Part shown: piece after piece, positions 15,990 to 23,495 of the stretch
How the letters are laid out: each line of letters opens with the position of its first letter
How positions within the stretch are numbered: the first letter of the stretch is position 1
Position numbers and translations under genes: made by a program
Notes under the pieces: model-generated
The model's input: only the letters and a program-made list of their open reading frames with translations
Databases searched by the model: none
Told to the model about the DNA's origin: nothing
NCBI GenBank assembly: GCA_009777485.1
Contig: WRLT01000001.1
Span: 372,001 to 436,000 of the forward strand
Source of the DNA: Bacillota bacterium
Lineage (GTDB): Bacteria > Bacillota > Clostridia > Christensenellales > Pumilibacteraceae
Direction: 5' to 3'
Length of the DNA stretch: 64,000 nt

Positions 15990-16985
15990 CTATTCTTCCA
16001 ATTCTTTTAGCAAGCGTATTAACGCTTTTGAAATCTTATCTAACTCAAACTTTACCGACTTGTTACTGACAGACTCTTGCTTGATTTGTTTTTTAACATC
16101 CTCATTCGTTACTAACTTTCTAAACTTTTCTATTTGCTTATATGCCGCACCCGTTTTTCCAGTTGCCTCTAATTGCTCCCACGCATCGTCCAACGGTATC
16201 TCTTTCCTGATAAATCGTTGCATTAACTTCTTGGATTCTTTGTTGTCGCCCTTTGCAATTTGACTTAATTTATCCCTAACATCAACAGCCTGTCTGATTT
16301 CGCCCGACTTCACTTTTTCTGCAAATACTTCATCTATTTCCGAACTTGCTTGACGATACTTTTTAATGCCTCTACTTTTCAGATACTCGTTAAAATAACT
16401 CCACTTTTCTTCTCGCAACTCGTTATGTTCTATCATAAAACGGTAAACTTCCAAGTATTGGTCAACATCGCCTTTGCTCATCCCAACTTTTTTTGCAAGA
16501 ATGGCTGTGTCTATGTTAGATGCTTTCTGTTGTCTATGCAAATACGCCGCTTGCTCAAACACGCTCCACGGTTTTCTACCTACGATATGAAATTGACCTA
16601 ATAGCGTAAAAATTGCGTCTTCTGAAATATCCGCTGGCAAAATGGCACACTTCATTTTATCCCATTTTATGGGGTCTTTTTTCGCTAAAAGACGATATGC
16701 CGCCAAGCGACTGTTTCCCTCTAAAACAATGTATTGTTCATTTCTTTCAATAATAATAACATTATCGGTCAGACCGCCATTTTGCTCGATTGCGGAACTA
16801 AGTTCTTTAACATAGTCACGAACAATAAGCACTTTTTCAATTTCCTCTTGTATGTTGACACCGCTGTCAAAATTGGAAATCGTCGAAAATATACGAGGGT
16901 TTTCCTCATAAAAATACAGTTCGCTTTGGCTAATTTGTGTTTCGATTGTTTCATATTCTTTTTTCCCAATCGTCATTTTACCCAT
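15990..16985 (-). CDS. ParB/Srx-like nucleotide-binding protein (second copy)
   Basis: The protein has 331 residues. The ParB/sulfiredoxin-like fold is recognised by LEGNSRLAAYRLL (E89-G-N-S-R93), the equivalent of the GxxRxxA motif, preceded by LSSAIEQNGGLTDNVIII. After it come WSVFEQAAYLHRQQ and a helix-turn-helix-like region (AILAKKVGMSKGDVDQYLEVYRF), then Lys/Glu-rich helices. In chromosome partitioning ParB binds CTP and DNA; in defence and DNA-modification islands such domains act as nucleases or ATPase switches. It overlaps the helicase gene by 8 bases. No ParA is present, so a partition role is unlikely. The start at ATG 16985 could also be an internal ATG three codons later. Confidence 0.8.
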   Translation of the reverse strand: MGKMTIGKKEYETIETQISQSELYFYEENPRIFSTISNFDSGVNIQEEIEKVLIVRDYVKELSSAIEQNGGLTDNVIIIERNEQYIVLEGNSRLAAYRLLAKKDPIKWDKMKCAILPADISEDAIFTLLGQFHIVGRKPWSVFEQAAYLHRQQKASNIDTAILAKKVGMSKGDVDQYLEVYRFMIEHNELREEKWSYFNEYLKSRGIKKYRQASSEIDEVFAEKVKSGEIRQAVDVRDKLSQIAKGDNKESKKLMQRFIRKEIPLDDAWEQLEATGKTGAAYKQIEKFRKLVTNEDVKKQIKQESVSNKSVKFELDKISKALIRLLKELEE

Positions 16986-18468
16986 AAATATTGTCCTCGC
17001 TTGTATTGAGTATTTCTTTTACAATCTCACCAAAACTATAATCAGCAATTTCTCTATATTCTTCAATCGTGATGTCGCCCTGTGCAAGCGCGGCGGCTTT
17101 TGCTTTTGCGCTTAATAAAATATCAATCCACTCGTCTATGGTATTAAGGGCAATTAAATTATGCACATAGCAAATCTTTTTTTGTGAGATGCGGTGTATT
17201 CTGTCTTGTGCTTGCAAATAGTCGTCCAAACTGAAACCTCTATCATAAAAAATCACATTGTTTGCTTGCGTAAGTGTTAAACCCTCTTTTGCCGATGCAG
17301 GAGTTGCAAATAAGATTTTATAGTCTGGCAGTCTAAACTTTTCAACCGATTTGTTTCTATCGTCAATTTTCATACTGCCGTGAATTTTAACGCTGCCAAG
17401 ATTTTTATATTTATTGTGTAAATTATCAACATTTTCAATATAGTTTGTCCACACAATACACTTTTCGCCTTTGGATAAAATGTCACTAATCAATTCATCC
17501 AAAACCTTTTCCTTTGCGGATTTACCATTGTATGAATCGTCAATCAACATTGGGTTAGAGGTGATTTGAGAAAGCCGCAATAATCTTTTGACAACAGCAC
17601 TGCTGTCATCCACCCATCTTTTACCACCCTTAAATGCCTCAACACGTAATTCATTTCTAATTTTTTCGTACAACTGGAATTGTTCGTCATACAAATCCAA
17701 TTCGTGCCTAATATAAATCTTGTTAGGCAAAACAATAATACCGCTATTCTTTGTTTCTCTAACCGAGAACGATTGAATTTTTGCATATATACCCGCCAGA
17801 CTTAACTCAAAATCATTTTGCAAGCATTCATTTTCGGCAAGATCATTGGATAAATCCGTACTATCTTTGAAATCGTTGAAATCCGTCCCCAAACTTTTTC
17901 CACTGTCCAAAAAGTAAATTTGCGACCAAATATCATACGGTCTATTGGCTACTGGTGTACCCGTCATAATAACCCTTTTTTTGAATAGTGGAGCTAATTC
18001 TAAAAATGTTTGCGTGAGGTTTGACTTTGGATTTTTCAATTTCGCAGATTCGTCAATAATAATTGCGACATAACGAGTTTTTAAGTACAATTCAAACTGC
18101 TGTCTTTCCGTCTGCAAGGATTCAAAATTTGTTATAATAACTCGTGATGGACTTGTAAACGCATAGTAATTATTTGCTTTGTCATTTGACAAAATGGTTG
18201 GCTTGATAAAGGTATGTGTTTCAAATTCATTTTTCCAATTATTTACCAGTTGTTTTTTTGTTACAATTAAAACGGTATCTATGGATGTTTCTTTAAGCCA
18301 ATACAATAATAAGTCTATTGCGATTTTTGTTTTTCCTAAGCCTTGCTCGTGAAAAATCGCAGCATACTCTAAATCCTTGACCGTTTCAAAAGCCTCTTTT
18401 TGATAATCAAAGGCTTTCAGTTTGGCTTCGGTTTTTATATCGTTTTTTAACTTAACTCTTTTTAACAT
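16978..18468 (-). CDS. SNF2-type DNA helicase/translocase
   Basis: The protein has 496 residues, superfamily 2. Motif I: IFHEQGLGKTKIAI (K46). Motif II: AIIIDESAKLKN (DESA in place of DEAH). Motif III: RVIMTGTPVANRPYDIW. C-terminal lobe: ILFATPASAKEGLTLTQANN, then motif VI QAQDRIHRISQKK. It is compact, a bare two-lobe motor without accessory domains, so substrate choice is probably supplied by the neighbours. Its ATG directly abuts the stop of the nuclease-like gene, and its end overlaps the ParB-like gene by 8 bases. Confidence 0.9.
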   Translation of the reverse strand: MLKRVKLKNDIKTEAKLKAFDYQKEAFETVKDLEYAAIFHEQGLGKTKIAIDLLLYWLKETSIDTVLIVTKKQLVNNWKNEFETHTFIKPTILSNDKANNYYAFTSPSRVIITNFESLQTERQQFELYLKTRYVAIIIDESAKLKNPKSNLTQTFLELAPLFKKRVIMTGTPVANRPYDIWSQIYFLDSGKSLGTDFNDFKDSTDLSNDLAENECLQNDFELSLAGIYAKIQSFSVRETKNSGIIVLPNKIYIRHELDLYDEQFQLYEKIRNELRVEAFKGGKRWVDDSSAVVKRLLRLSQITSNPMLIDDSYNGKSAKEKVLDELISDILSKGEKCIVWTNYIENVDNLHNKYKNLGSVKIHGSMKIDDRNKSVEKFRLPDYKILFATPASAKEGLTLTQANNVIFYDRGFSLDDYLQAQDRIHRISQKKICYVHNLIALNTIDEWIDILLSAKAKAAALAQGDITIEEYREIADYSFGEIVKEILNTSEDNIYG

Positions 18469-18867
18469 CTATACATAACCTTTTATAATCTTTGCTTCGT
18501 ATACTCCTTGAAATTTGTCTTTAATTCGTTTAATAATGTTGTAGGCTGTTGCGTATTCCGTAAAGGGAACGGCTAATAAGAATATCGCCTCGCCTTGAAA
18601 CAGGGAACAAGACCGTAGGAAACTTTCGTATTGCAACAGGCTATGAGCGTTTTCAACATCTTTGCTTGTTTTTGCCTCGCCAACAATCATTAAACCCTCA
18701 AACTCATAATACACATCGGGTCTATATCCCTCAGAGAACTTAGGGGATATGGCGTTAGACGAAAACGAATCTGACTGTATCAACACCCATTTATCTTTGG
18801 GCAAAATGCTTTTCACTTCCGCTAATAGCAGTTGAACTAATTCATAGTGCTGATTTGATTCTGACAC
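18469..18867 (-). CDS. Small PD-(D/E)XK nuclease-like protein
   Basis: The protein has 132 residues. GYRPDVYYEFEGLMIVGEAKT carries Asp51 and Glu64-x-Lys66, spaced as in the PD-(D/E)XK core; a later Gln in LLQYESFL fits VRR-NUC/Hjc-like folds. Such minimal nucleases act with helicases on DNA branches or as restriction subunits. Translation starts at GTG 18867, one base after the upstream ParB stop (TAATGTG), and it ends directly before the helicase ATG, so co-translation is certain. Confidence 0.75.
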   Translation of the reverse strand: MSESNQHYELVQLLLAEVKSILPKDKWVLIQSDSFSSNAISPKFSEGYRPDVYYEFEGLMIVGEAKTSKDVENAHSLLQYESFLRSCSLFQGEAIFLLAVPFTEYATAYNIIKRIKDKFQGVYEAKIIKGYV

Positions 18868-18868
18868 A

Positions 18869-19867
18869 TTATTCTCCGTCTATTTCATTTAGGATAATAT
18901 TTTTAATATCATCGCAAACATTCCGCAGGCTTTGCAGTCTATCCGAATACTCGGCATCATCTCGTAAGTGCATTAACTCTAAGTGTGTAATATCAACAAC
19001 CCTTTTTGAAAGTTCCTTTGCCAACACCTCATACGGAATATCTGCTAAGGAATTAGGCTTTACTTCTTCAACCGCTAATACCTTGATTGCCTCCGCGCTA
19101 CCTTCTTTCAAAAATCTTTCTTTTGCCTTTTTGCTGTTTAAAATTTCGGGCAAATCTCTAATATGCTCTAATCTTGAAAACTTCCCAGCGAACACCCATT
19201 TTGAAAAGTCCGTTTTGTTATATCCGTGACCAATTAGCCCATCAGATACTTTCTTATTTTGTAATTGGACAAAACCTTGAAACTTTTTAATATCAAATTG
19301 CGAATCGTCCTCGCACAGGGGTCTATAATGCTCTTCCATATCCTTATAAGCCGCAATCATACTTTTTATTTCACTTGCCTTTGAGTTGCCACCGCACAAA
19401 GAAATCAAATGACTGATTGGCATATTCTCAACATTGTAAAGGTGGTTTAAGTATTTTGCCTTTGAATATGAATCCCACTCTCTCGGACCGACTAAATGTG
19501 CCTGTAGTCTTATTGCGTGTACATCTTGTTCGGCAATCGTTTCGTGTATAATCGCCTTGATTGTATCCCAGTTGCCTTTTACGCCGTTTTTCTTAAAGTC
19601 TTTATAGAGTTGTAACCTTGTGTTGCCCTCAATTGCTTGATACGAGTGAGCGTCTATTTTTCTTACAATAATAGGGTGTATAATACCACCATTTTGTTTA
19701 ATAGATTCTCGCAAATTTTCTGTCGCTTGTGCAGAAGTACTCAACAAAAGAGCCAATAACTCAGCCGTAATATCTCGTTCGTCATAATAAATTAGAGAGT
19801 GAGCAATGCGTGGATTATCGCGGTCAATCTCTATTTGCTCTATTGGTAATTCCAAATATTTACTCAT
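18869..19867 (-). CDS. ParB/Srx-like nucleotide-binding protein (first copy)
   Basis: The protein has 332 residues from ATG 19867, with GGAG 6 nt upstream; a longer frame from 19885 lacks a ribosome site. AIEGNTRLQLYKDF (E80-G-N-T-R84) is the ParB/Srx motif, preceded by LRESIKQNGGIIHPIIVRK. It differs clearly from the second ParB-like protein of the operon outside this core, so the two are old paralogues or independent recruits rather than a recent duplication. It shares with it the HLVGPREWDSYSKAKYL-type helical segment (HIVGRKPWSVFEQAAYL in the other). First gene of the operon, with its own promoter at 19926-19954. Confidence 0.8.
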   Translation of the reverse strand: MSKYLELPIEQIEIDRDNPRIAHSLIYYDERDITAELLALLLSTSAQATENLRESIKQNGGIIHPIIVRKIDAHSYQAIEGNTRLQLYKDFKKNGVKGNWDTIKAIIHETIAEQDVHAIRLQAHLVGPREWDSYSKAKYLNHLYNVENMPISHLISLCGGNSKASEIKSMIAAYKDMEEHYRPLCEDDSQFDIKKFQGFVQLQNKKVSDGLIGHGYNKTDFSKWVFAGKFSRLEHIRDLPEILNSKKAKERFLKEGSAEAIKVLAVEEVKPNSLADIPYEVLAKELSKRVVDITHLELMHLRDDAEYSDRLQSLRNVCDDIKNIILNEIDGE

Positions 19868-19925
19868 ATGCGCTCCAAAGGGCATTTTGAAAAACCATAC
19901 AAAACTCCCAGTTTACTATCTTTAA

Positions 19926-19954
19926 ATTATAACAAATTCCGTCAATATAATCAA
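19926..19954 (-). promoter_or_regulatory. Promoter of the ParB/helicase/radical-SAM operon
   Basis: TTGATT (19954-19949), 17-bp spacer, TATAAT (19931-19926) on the minus strand, with a leader of about 50 nt. Confidence 0.65.
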
Positions 19955-20043
19955 ATAAAACAACCTATATTTTAAGATAATTTGCGGATAATTTGCATTA
20001 CAAAAAAGTTCCTTATAAGCGTTCTCTCTCGTTCCGTTTGCAG

Positions 20044-20270
20044 CTTGTCAAGGGGCAAGCGGTTGTATTTTCTTGCAAAAATCTCCACCGTCAGGTTTGA
20101 CCCCTTGACAAACCGCATTTTTCGTGCCTTAAAATATCCGCCGAAAGCAACTCAAAAGGGATAAGGTATCTTTCGGGTTGCTTTCGAGTTGGCTATTTTA
20201 GCACGAAAAACCACTACACTTGCCGCTCTCGTTATCGGGGGTTTTGCCTCAGCAATCTAAAAGGGATAAG
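20044..20270. other. Palindromic, origin-like region of the element
   Basis: The gene-free stretch 19955-20277 next to the rep module contains an 11-bp inverted repeat (TTGTCAAGGGG at 20045-20055 and its complement at 20101-20111). It also has a 93-bp imperfect palindrome with outer arms TTTTTCGTGC (20118-20127) and GCACGAAAAA (20201-20210) and further pairing inside (GAAAGCAAC/GTTGCTTTC). The 12-mer AAAAGGGATAAG occurs twice (20154-20165, in the palindrome loop, and 20259-20270). This is what a rolling-circle origin with Rep-binding repeats would look like. Confidence 0.5.
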
Positions 20271-20277
20271 CGGGGTT

Positions 20278-20652
20278 TTACCACTCGTGGTGGATTTCAA
20301 GGTTGAGTTTTTTTTCTATCTCTTGTATTTTGTCAATAAGAGCGCGGTTGCGTTTGATATTTTCGGCTAACGCCCATTTTATCATGTCGCGGTTAATCGT
20401 GCCGTACTCGTCCGCAAATAGTTCGGGATACTTCTCTAAAAAGAAAAGTAAAGCGTCCGTTGTGTCGTTGTTATCGGTCATATACTTTTGTTGCCGCTGA
20501 AAAAGTTTTGTAACCCTTTTCATTAAGGTTTCAAAAAATTTGTCAAGGTCTTGTTCTTTAACGACAACCGATGTATTTTGGGATAAATCAATATCCACTA
20601 TATCGCCCATAGTTAAGCCGTCATAATTTTTCTTAATATCTTTATTCTTCAT
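20278..20652 (-). CDS. Hypothetical protein coupled to rep
   Basis: The protein has 124 residues, charged, mostly helical, with no signal peptide or membrane segment. A DKFFETLMKRVTKLFQRQQKY segment and the C-terminal RALIDKIQEIEKKLNL suggest coiled coils. Its start overlaps the end of rep by 11 bases, so it is co-translated with it. A role in copy control or as a replication accessory is possible from position only. Not recognised. Confidence 0.65.
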   Translation of the reverse strand: MKNKDIKKNYDGLTMGDIVDIDLSQNTSVVVKEQDLDKFFETLMKRVTKLFQRQQKYMTDNNDTTDALLFFLEKYPELFADEYGTINRDMIKWALAENIKRNRALIDKIQEIEKKLNLEIHHEW

Positions 20653-21856
20653 TTTGCACCCCTTGTACTTCGTACTTTGCGCCTTGCTCGGTCAGTTTGG
20701 CGATTATTTTGGCGGTCGGCTGTCCTTTTTCCCATATGTAATAGTTTTGCTTGGGGATATGGATTATCTCGGTTATTCTACGCAAAAAACCTTTATAACT
20801 CGGCTCTTGCCCTTTGGCGCGGGCTTCACGGTATATTCCGTCAAGCGGATAGTTGGAAGTAAAAATCGCTTTTGTAAAGCAAGCGACTTTATCGTGAAAC
20901 CTGCAAGGGAAAGTATAGGGTTGTCCGTTTAGCATATCATTCATTTCGGTTAGTTCGATTTGCCCGAAAAACTCGTCAAATACTATGACGGATTGGCAAG
21001 CGTAAAAATCAAACTTGCCGGAGTGCTTATATTGGCTAACCTTAAACACATCGGAATACTGCAAGCCCAAAACACGGTAAGGAAAGGTTGTTTTGCCCGT
21101 GCCTTCCGCGCCGTAAATATAAGTTACTTGGATTGTTCTATCGGCATTTTTGAATTTGTTTTTAAGGTGGTTTTGCCGCAGTTTTTCTATCTTATCGCCC
21201 ATATTCAGCATATGCCACGGATATTTAAGCAGCATTTCGTCATAGGGCATATCGCCTATAATATCTTGTATCAGTTCGTTTATGTCGATTCGCTCCGCAA
21301 CTTCGGTAAAATTGCCGTACTCGTAAAAATCGTAGCCGTCAATTCCCGTTTCGTCTTTCATACAATAATCGCGGCACTCTTGGTTTGTGCCGTAACTTGG
21401 GTCAAGGTGTATCGTCGGGAAAAACTTGTGGGCTTGTTTCATGTCCATAGCCCTTTTGTAGCGCATAAAACCTTGTAGGTGTAAAAGCCCCGTTTTTTTT
21501 CCTTTTTCGTATTTGAAACAAAAATAGTCTATAAAATCGGTATCGCGCACTATTCTAAAAAACTCTTTGGCGCTTTCATAGTCTTTGAAAAAAGCCCTCT
21601 CGCCTATAACCTGTTCGGCGGTAGTGTCATCGTCTTTTATTTTATTGCGCTTGTATTGCACGAACACAAAAACAAAAAGGCTTTGAAATTGCGGTCGCTT
21701 TGCGTAACTGTAATCGTGCTTAACTATCGGCATCGCTTTTTGCTCGGCGGTCAAATTATCCATATCCACGACTTTTATATCGTCGCTCAAAAATGGGTTT
21801 GGTATGGTAAACCCGTTCCGCCGCGCTCTTGGTCTATCTCGTTTTTTCTTTTCCAT
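20642..21856 (-). CDS. CRESS-type rolling-circle Rep (HUH endonuclease + SF3 helicase)
   Basis: The protein has about 404 residues. Numbering from the alternative ATG at 21868: motif II LLHLQGFMRYKR (HLQGF at 130-134), motif III RDYCMKDE (nicking Tyr168), SF3 helicase Walker A GAEGTGKT (253-260), Walker B VIVFDEF (294-300), motif C FTSN (336-339). The HLQGF and YCxK forms and the order are those of circovirus-like and bacterial-plasmid CRESS Reps, not of the common plasmid RepB/Rep_1 families. It nicks the origin and drives rolling-circle replication after excision. Start: ATG 21856 (ATG 21868 overlaps the -10 box). Promoter TAGACA-N17-TATAAT at 21895-21867. Divergent from the integrase. Confidence 0.85.
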   Translation of the reverse strand: MEKKKRDRPRARRNGFTIPNPFLSDDIKVVDMDNLTAEQKAMPIVKHDYSYAKRPQFQSLFVFVFVQYKRNKIKDDDTTAEQVIGERAFFKDYESAKEFFRIVRDTDFIDYFCFKYEKGKKTGLLHLQGFMRYKRAMDMKQAHKFFPTIHLDPSYGTNQECRDYCMKDETGIDGYDFYEYGNFTEVAERIDINELIQDIIGDMPYDEMLLKYPWHMLNMGDKIEKLRQNHLKNKFKNADRTIQVTYIYGAEGTGKTTFPYRVLGLQYSDVFKVSQYKHSGKFDFYACQSVIVFDEFFGQIELTEMNDMLNGQPYTFPCRFHDKVACFTKAIFTSNYPLDGIYREARAKGQEPSYKGFLRRITEIIHIPKQNYYIWEKGQPTAKIIAKLTEQGAKYEVQGVQNEE

Positions 21857-21866
21857 ATATGGACAC

Positions 21867-21895
21867 ATTATACACTATCTTGTGTCATTTGTCTA
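21867..21895 (-). promoter_or_regulatory. rep promoter
   Basis: TAGACA (21895-21890), 17-bp spacer, TATAAT (21872-21867), with only ~10 nt between the -10 box and ATG 21856. Confidence 0.5.
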
Positions 21896-21904
21896 TTTAT
21901 TTAC

Positions 21905-21933
21905 TTGCGTTTTTTATGGGTTTATGGTATAAT
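21905..21933 (+). promoter_or_regulatory. Integrase promoter (extended -10)
   Basis: TTGCGT (21905-21910), 17-bp spacer, TGGTATAAT with TATAAT at 21928-21933. Back to back with the rep promoter, 9 bp between the two -35 boxes. Confidence 0.6.
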
Positions 21934-21945
21934 AAAGGGTGAGAA

Positions 21946-21993
21946 ATGAGTAAAGGAGGCGTGAAAAAACAACAATATCGGTTTGAACTTTGA
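21946..21993 (+). CDS. Possible 15-codon leader ORF before the integrase
   Basis: MSKGGVKKQQYRFEL, with GGTGAG a few nt before ATG 21946. Its TGA overlaps the TTG start of the integrase (TTGA at 21990-21993), which would couple translation of the two. It contains a strong internal AAAGGAGG. Too short to judge by composition. Confidence 0.35.
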   Translation: MSKGGVKKQQYRFEL

Positions 21994-23105
21994 ATGAATT
22001 TATGACATACAAAGGGAAAACAATCACCAAGCACCAAAGGGGTAATTGGTATGTGCGATTGCGGCACAACGGCAAGGTTATCACCGTTTACGGCAGAACG
22101 CAGGTCGAGGCTTACGAGAAACTGAAAATCGTTGCGGATAAAATCGAGATTGAAAAAATGCGGTTAAGGTTGCAACAGTTGGACAGCGTAGCGACACCAA
22201 GCGTATTGACGATTGCAACGGTTGAGGGCAGTACGGCGAAAAACTACACTTTCAAAGAATGGTTTGATGAGTGGCTCAGCAGTTACAAGGTCGGTAATGT
22301 ACGGCAAGCAACTATTGACAGTTTCAAAAAGACGGTTTCGTATTTAGAAAAACTGTACAGCGTTCCGATTAACGAGGTTTCAAGCCTTATGTTAAGCAAG
22401 ACAATCAACGCTATTGTAGGGTGTCGGGCAAAGGACAAAATCCATAACTTATGCCGTCAAATGTTCTTAATCGCTTTTAATAACAAAATCGTTGACAGCA
22501 ATCCGACCTTAATCATACCAAGACCGAAACAATACGCAAAGTTTGAAAAGAAAGCGTTGACACCCGAACAGCAAGCCCGATTTATTGAACTATGCCTTGC
22601 GGATTTAGGCAAATACGAGCCATTATTGGTTTGTGTACTGCAGGGGATAAGAAAAGGCGAATTGCTTGCGCTAAGACCGAACGACTTTAATTTCAAAGAA
22701 AACTCATTGCGGATTGACGAAAGTTATGACCACAATTACCCCGATGACCTTATGACCAAAAACTCGGCAAGTGTCCGCACAATGCCAATGTTCGATTTGA
22801 CAAAGCAACTTTTGTTAAAATACAAAGACATCGACCCGACAAAAAGAATTTACGGACATATCCACGGCACAACCTTAAATCTTTGGCTTGGAAAGTTGCT
22901 TAAAGCAAACGGACTACCCCGAATGACCTTGCACGAGTTACGGCATACCTTTATTACCCGTTGCCACGAAAAAGGAATTGACGAGTTAATTATTCAAAAA
23001 TGGGTAGGACACGCAAAAGGCAGCCGAATGACAAAAGCGGTTTATACGCATATCAATGACGAGGACGAATTGAAATCTATTGAACTGCTGAATAAGACCG
23101 CATAA
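21990..23105 (+). CDS. int: Tyrosine recombinase (phage/ICE-type integrase)
   Basis: The protein has 371 residues. An N-terminal arm-binding domain (KTITKHQRGNWYVRLRHNGK) is followed by a SAM-like core-binding domain (FKEWFDEWLSSYKVGNVRQ). The catalytic domain has LQGIRKGELLALRP (Arg I), LHELRHTFITR (His-x-x-Arg), a GH motif (VGHAKGSRM) and the nucleophile in AVYTHIND. All catalytic positions are present, so the enzyme should be active. The start is uncertain: TTG 21990 (coupled to a leader ORF) or ATG 22002. It lies 148 bp from attR, as is usual for integrases, and is divergent from rep. Confidence 0.93.
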   Translation: MNEFMTYKGKTITKHQRGNWYVRLRHNGKVITVYGRTQVEAYEKLKIVADKIEIEKMRLRLQQLDSVATPSVLTIATVEGSTAKNYTFKEWFDEWLSSYKVGNVRQATIDSFKKTVSYLEKLYSVPINEVSSLMLSKTINAIVGCRAKDKIHNLCRQMFLIAFNNKIVDSNPTLIIPRPKQYAKFEKKALTPEQQARFIELCLADLGKYEPLLVCVLQGIRKGELLALRPNDFNFKENSLRIDESYDHNYPDDLMTKNSASVRTMPMFDLTKQLLLKYKDIDPTKRIYGHIHGTTLNLWLGKLLKANGLPRMTLHELRHTFITRCHEKGIDELIIQKWVGHAKGSRMTKAVYTHINDEDELKSIELLNKTA

Positions 23106-23119
23106 CAACTAAAAAAGTT

Positions 23120-23135
23120 TCACGCACATTTTCAC
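23120..23135 (+). other. Putative integrase arm site, right
   Basis: TCACGCACATTTTCAC, 118 bp inside attR; matches the left site at 12983 in 15 of 16 positions. Confidence 0.4.
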
Positions 23136-23240
23136 TCACACGCACCATAATAAAATCATACGAATTTCATAATTGCAATGTCCAAAACCAAAAATACTCC
23201 ATTAAAAGCCTTTATTTAGGGTAAAATGGACACGGACACG

Positions 23241-23286
23241 CAGTTGTTAAAGGTAGCACAACCTTTTAACAACTGCAAGCAAATGG
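23241..23286. repeat. attR with inverted core arms
   Basis: The second copy of the 33-bp direct repeat (23254-23286). Here it is preceded by CAGTTGTTAAAGG (23241-23253), the inverted complement (one base bulged) of CCTTTTAACAACTG at 23262-23275. The two arms flank the 8-bp TAGCACAA, the layout of a tyrosine-recombinase crossover core. At attL the left arm is missing and replaced by ispE sequence. Confidence 0.75.
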
Positions 23287-23480
23287 CGTTTAAGCGTTTC
23301 ATGGTCGCCCTCAGTTTGAATTATTAAAAATTTTTTAATAGTTGCCCTTTTGTCCAACTCGCTGTCTTTGTAAATCTTTTTAATATGATAACTGATATTA
23401 GGAATTTACACATCGTAAAGAATAGACAACATTTTTTGCGTAAGCCAAATGTTTTCGTCCTCGTAACGCATTTCAATGCT
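23287..23480 (-). pseudogene. Decayed RhuM gene fragment beside attR
   Basis: Read on the minus strand this gives IEMRYEDENIWLTQKMLSIL, a stop, then NISYHIKKIYKDSELDKRAT and an IIQTEG segment. That is the N-terminal RhuM pattern (compare KNIWLSQKLLSRLYNVERS of the intact gene at 14.2 kb), broken by a stop and cut at the att site. It lies outside the direct repeat and is probably left from an earlier element at the same site. No intact gene lies in 23106-23495. Confidence 0.75.
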
Positions 23481-23495
23481 CTGGGGATTGCATAC

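Larger units (their letters stand above)
12882..23286. mobile_element. Integrated element with tyrosine integrase and CRESS-type Rep
   Basis: 10.4 kb between 33-bp direct repeats at the ispE promoter. Contents from the right end: integrase next to attR, a divergent Rep with HUH endonuclease and superfamily-3 helicase motifs, a small unknown protein, a palindromic origin-like region, then a six-gene leftward operon ending in RhuM. Related 16-bp sites (TCACGCACA-Y-TTTCAC) lie just inside both ends (12983-12998 and 23120-23135), as expected of integrase arm sites. AT-rich relative to flanking core genes. The gap 12915-13270 holds the left arm site, a terminator (13067-13093) and a GGGGGC/GCCCCC hairpin near 13120-13143, but no gene. 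No conjugation, capsid or toxin genes are seen. Confidence 0.85.

Noticed and set aside
15990-19867. ParB-like proteins as a plasmid partition system
   Set aside because: No ParA and no parS-like repeats; the SNF2, nuclease and radical SAM neighbours fit another role.
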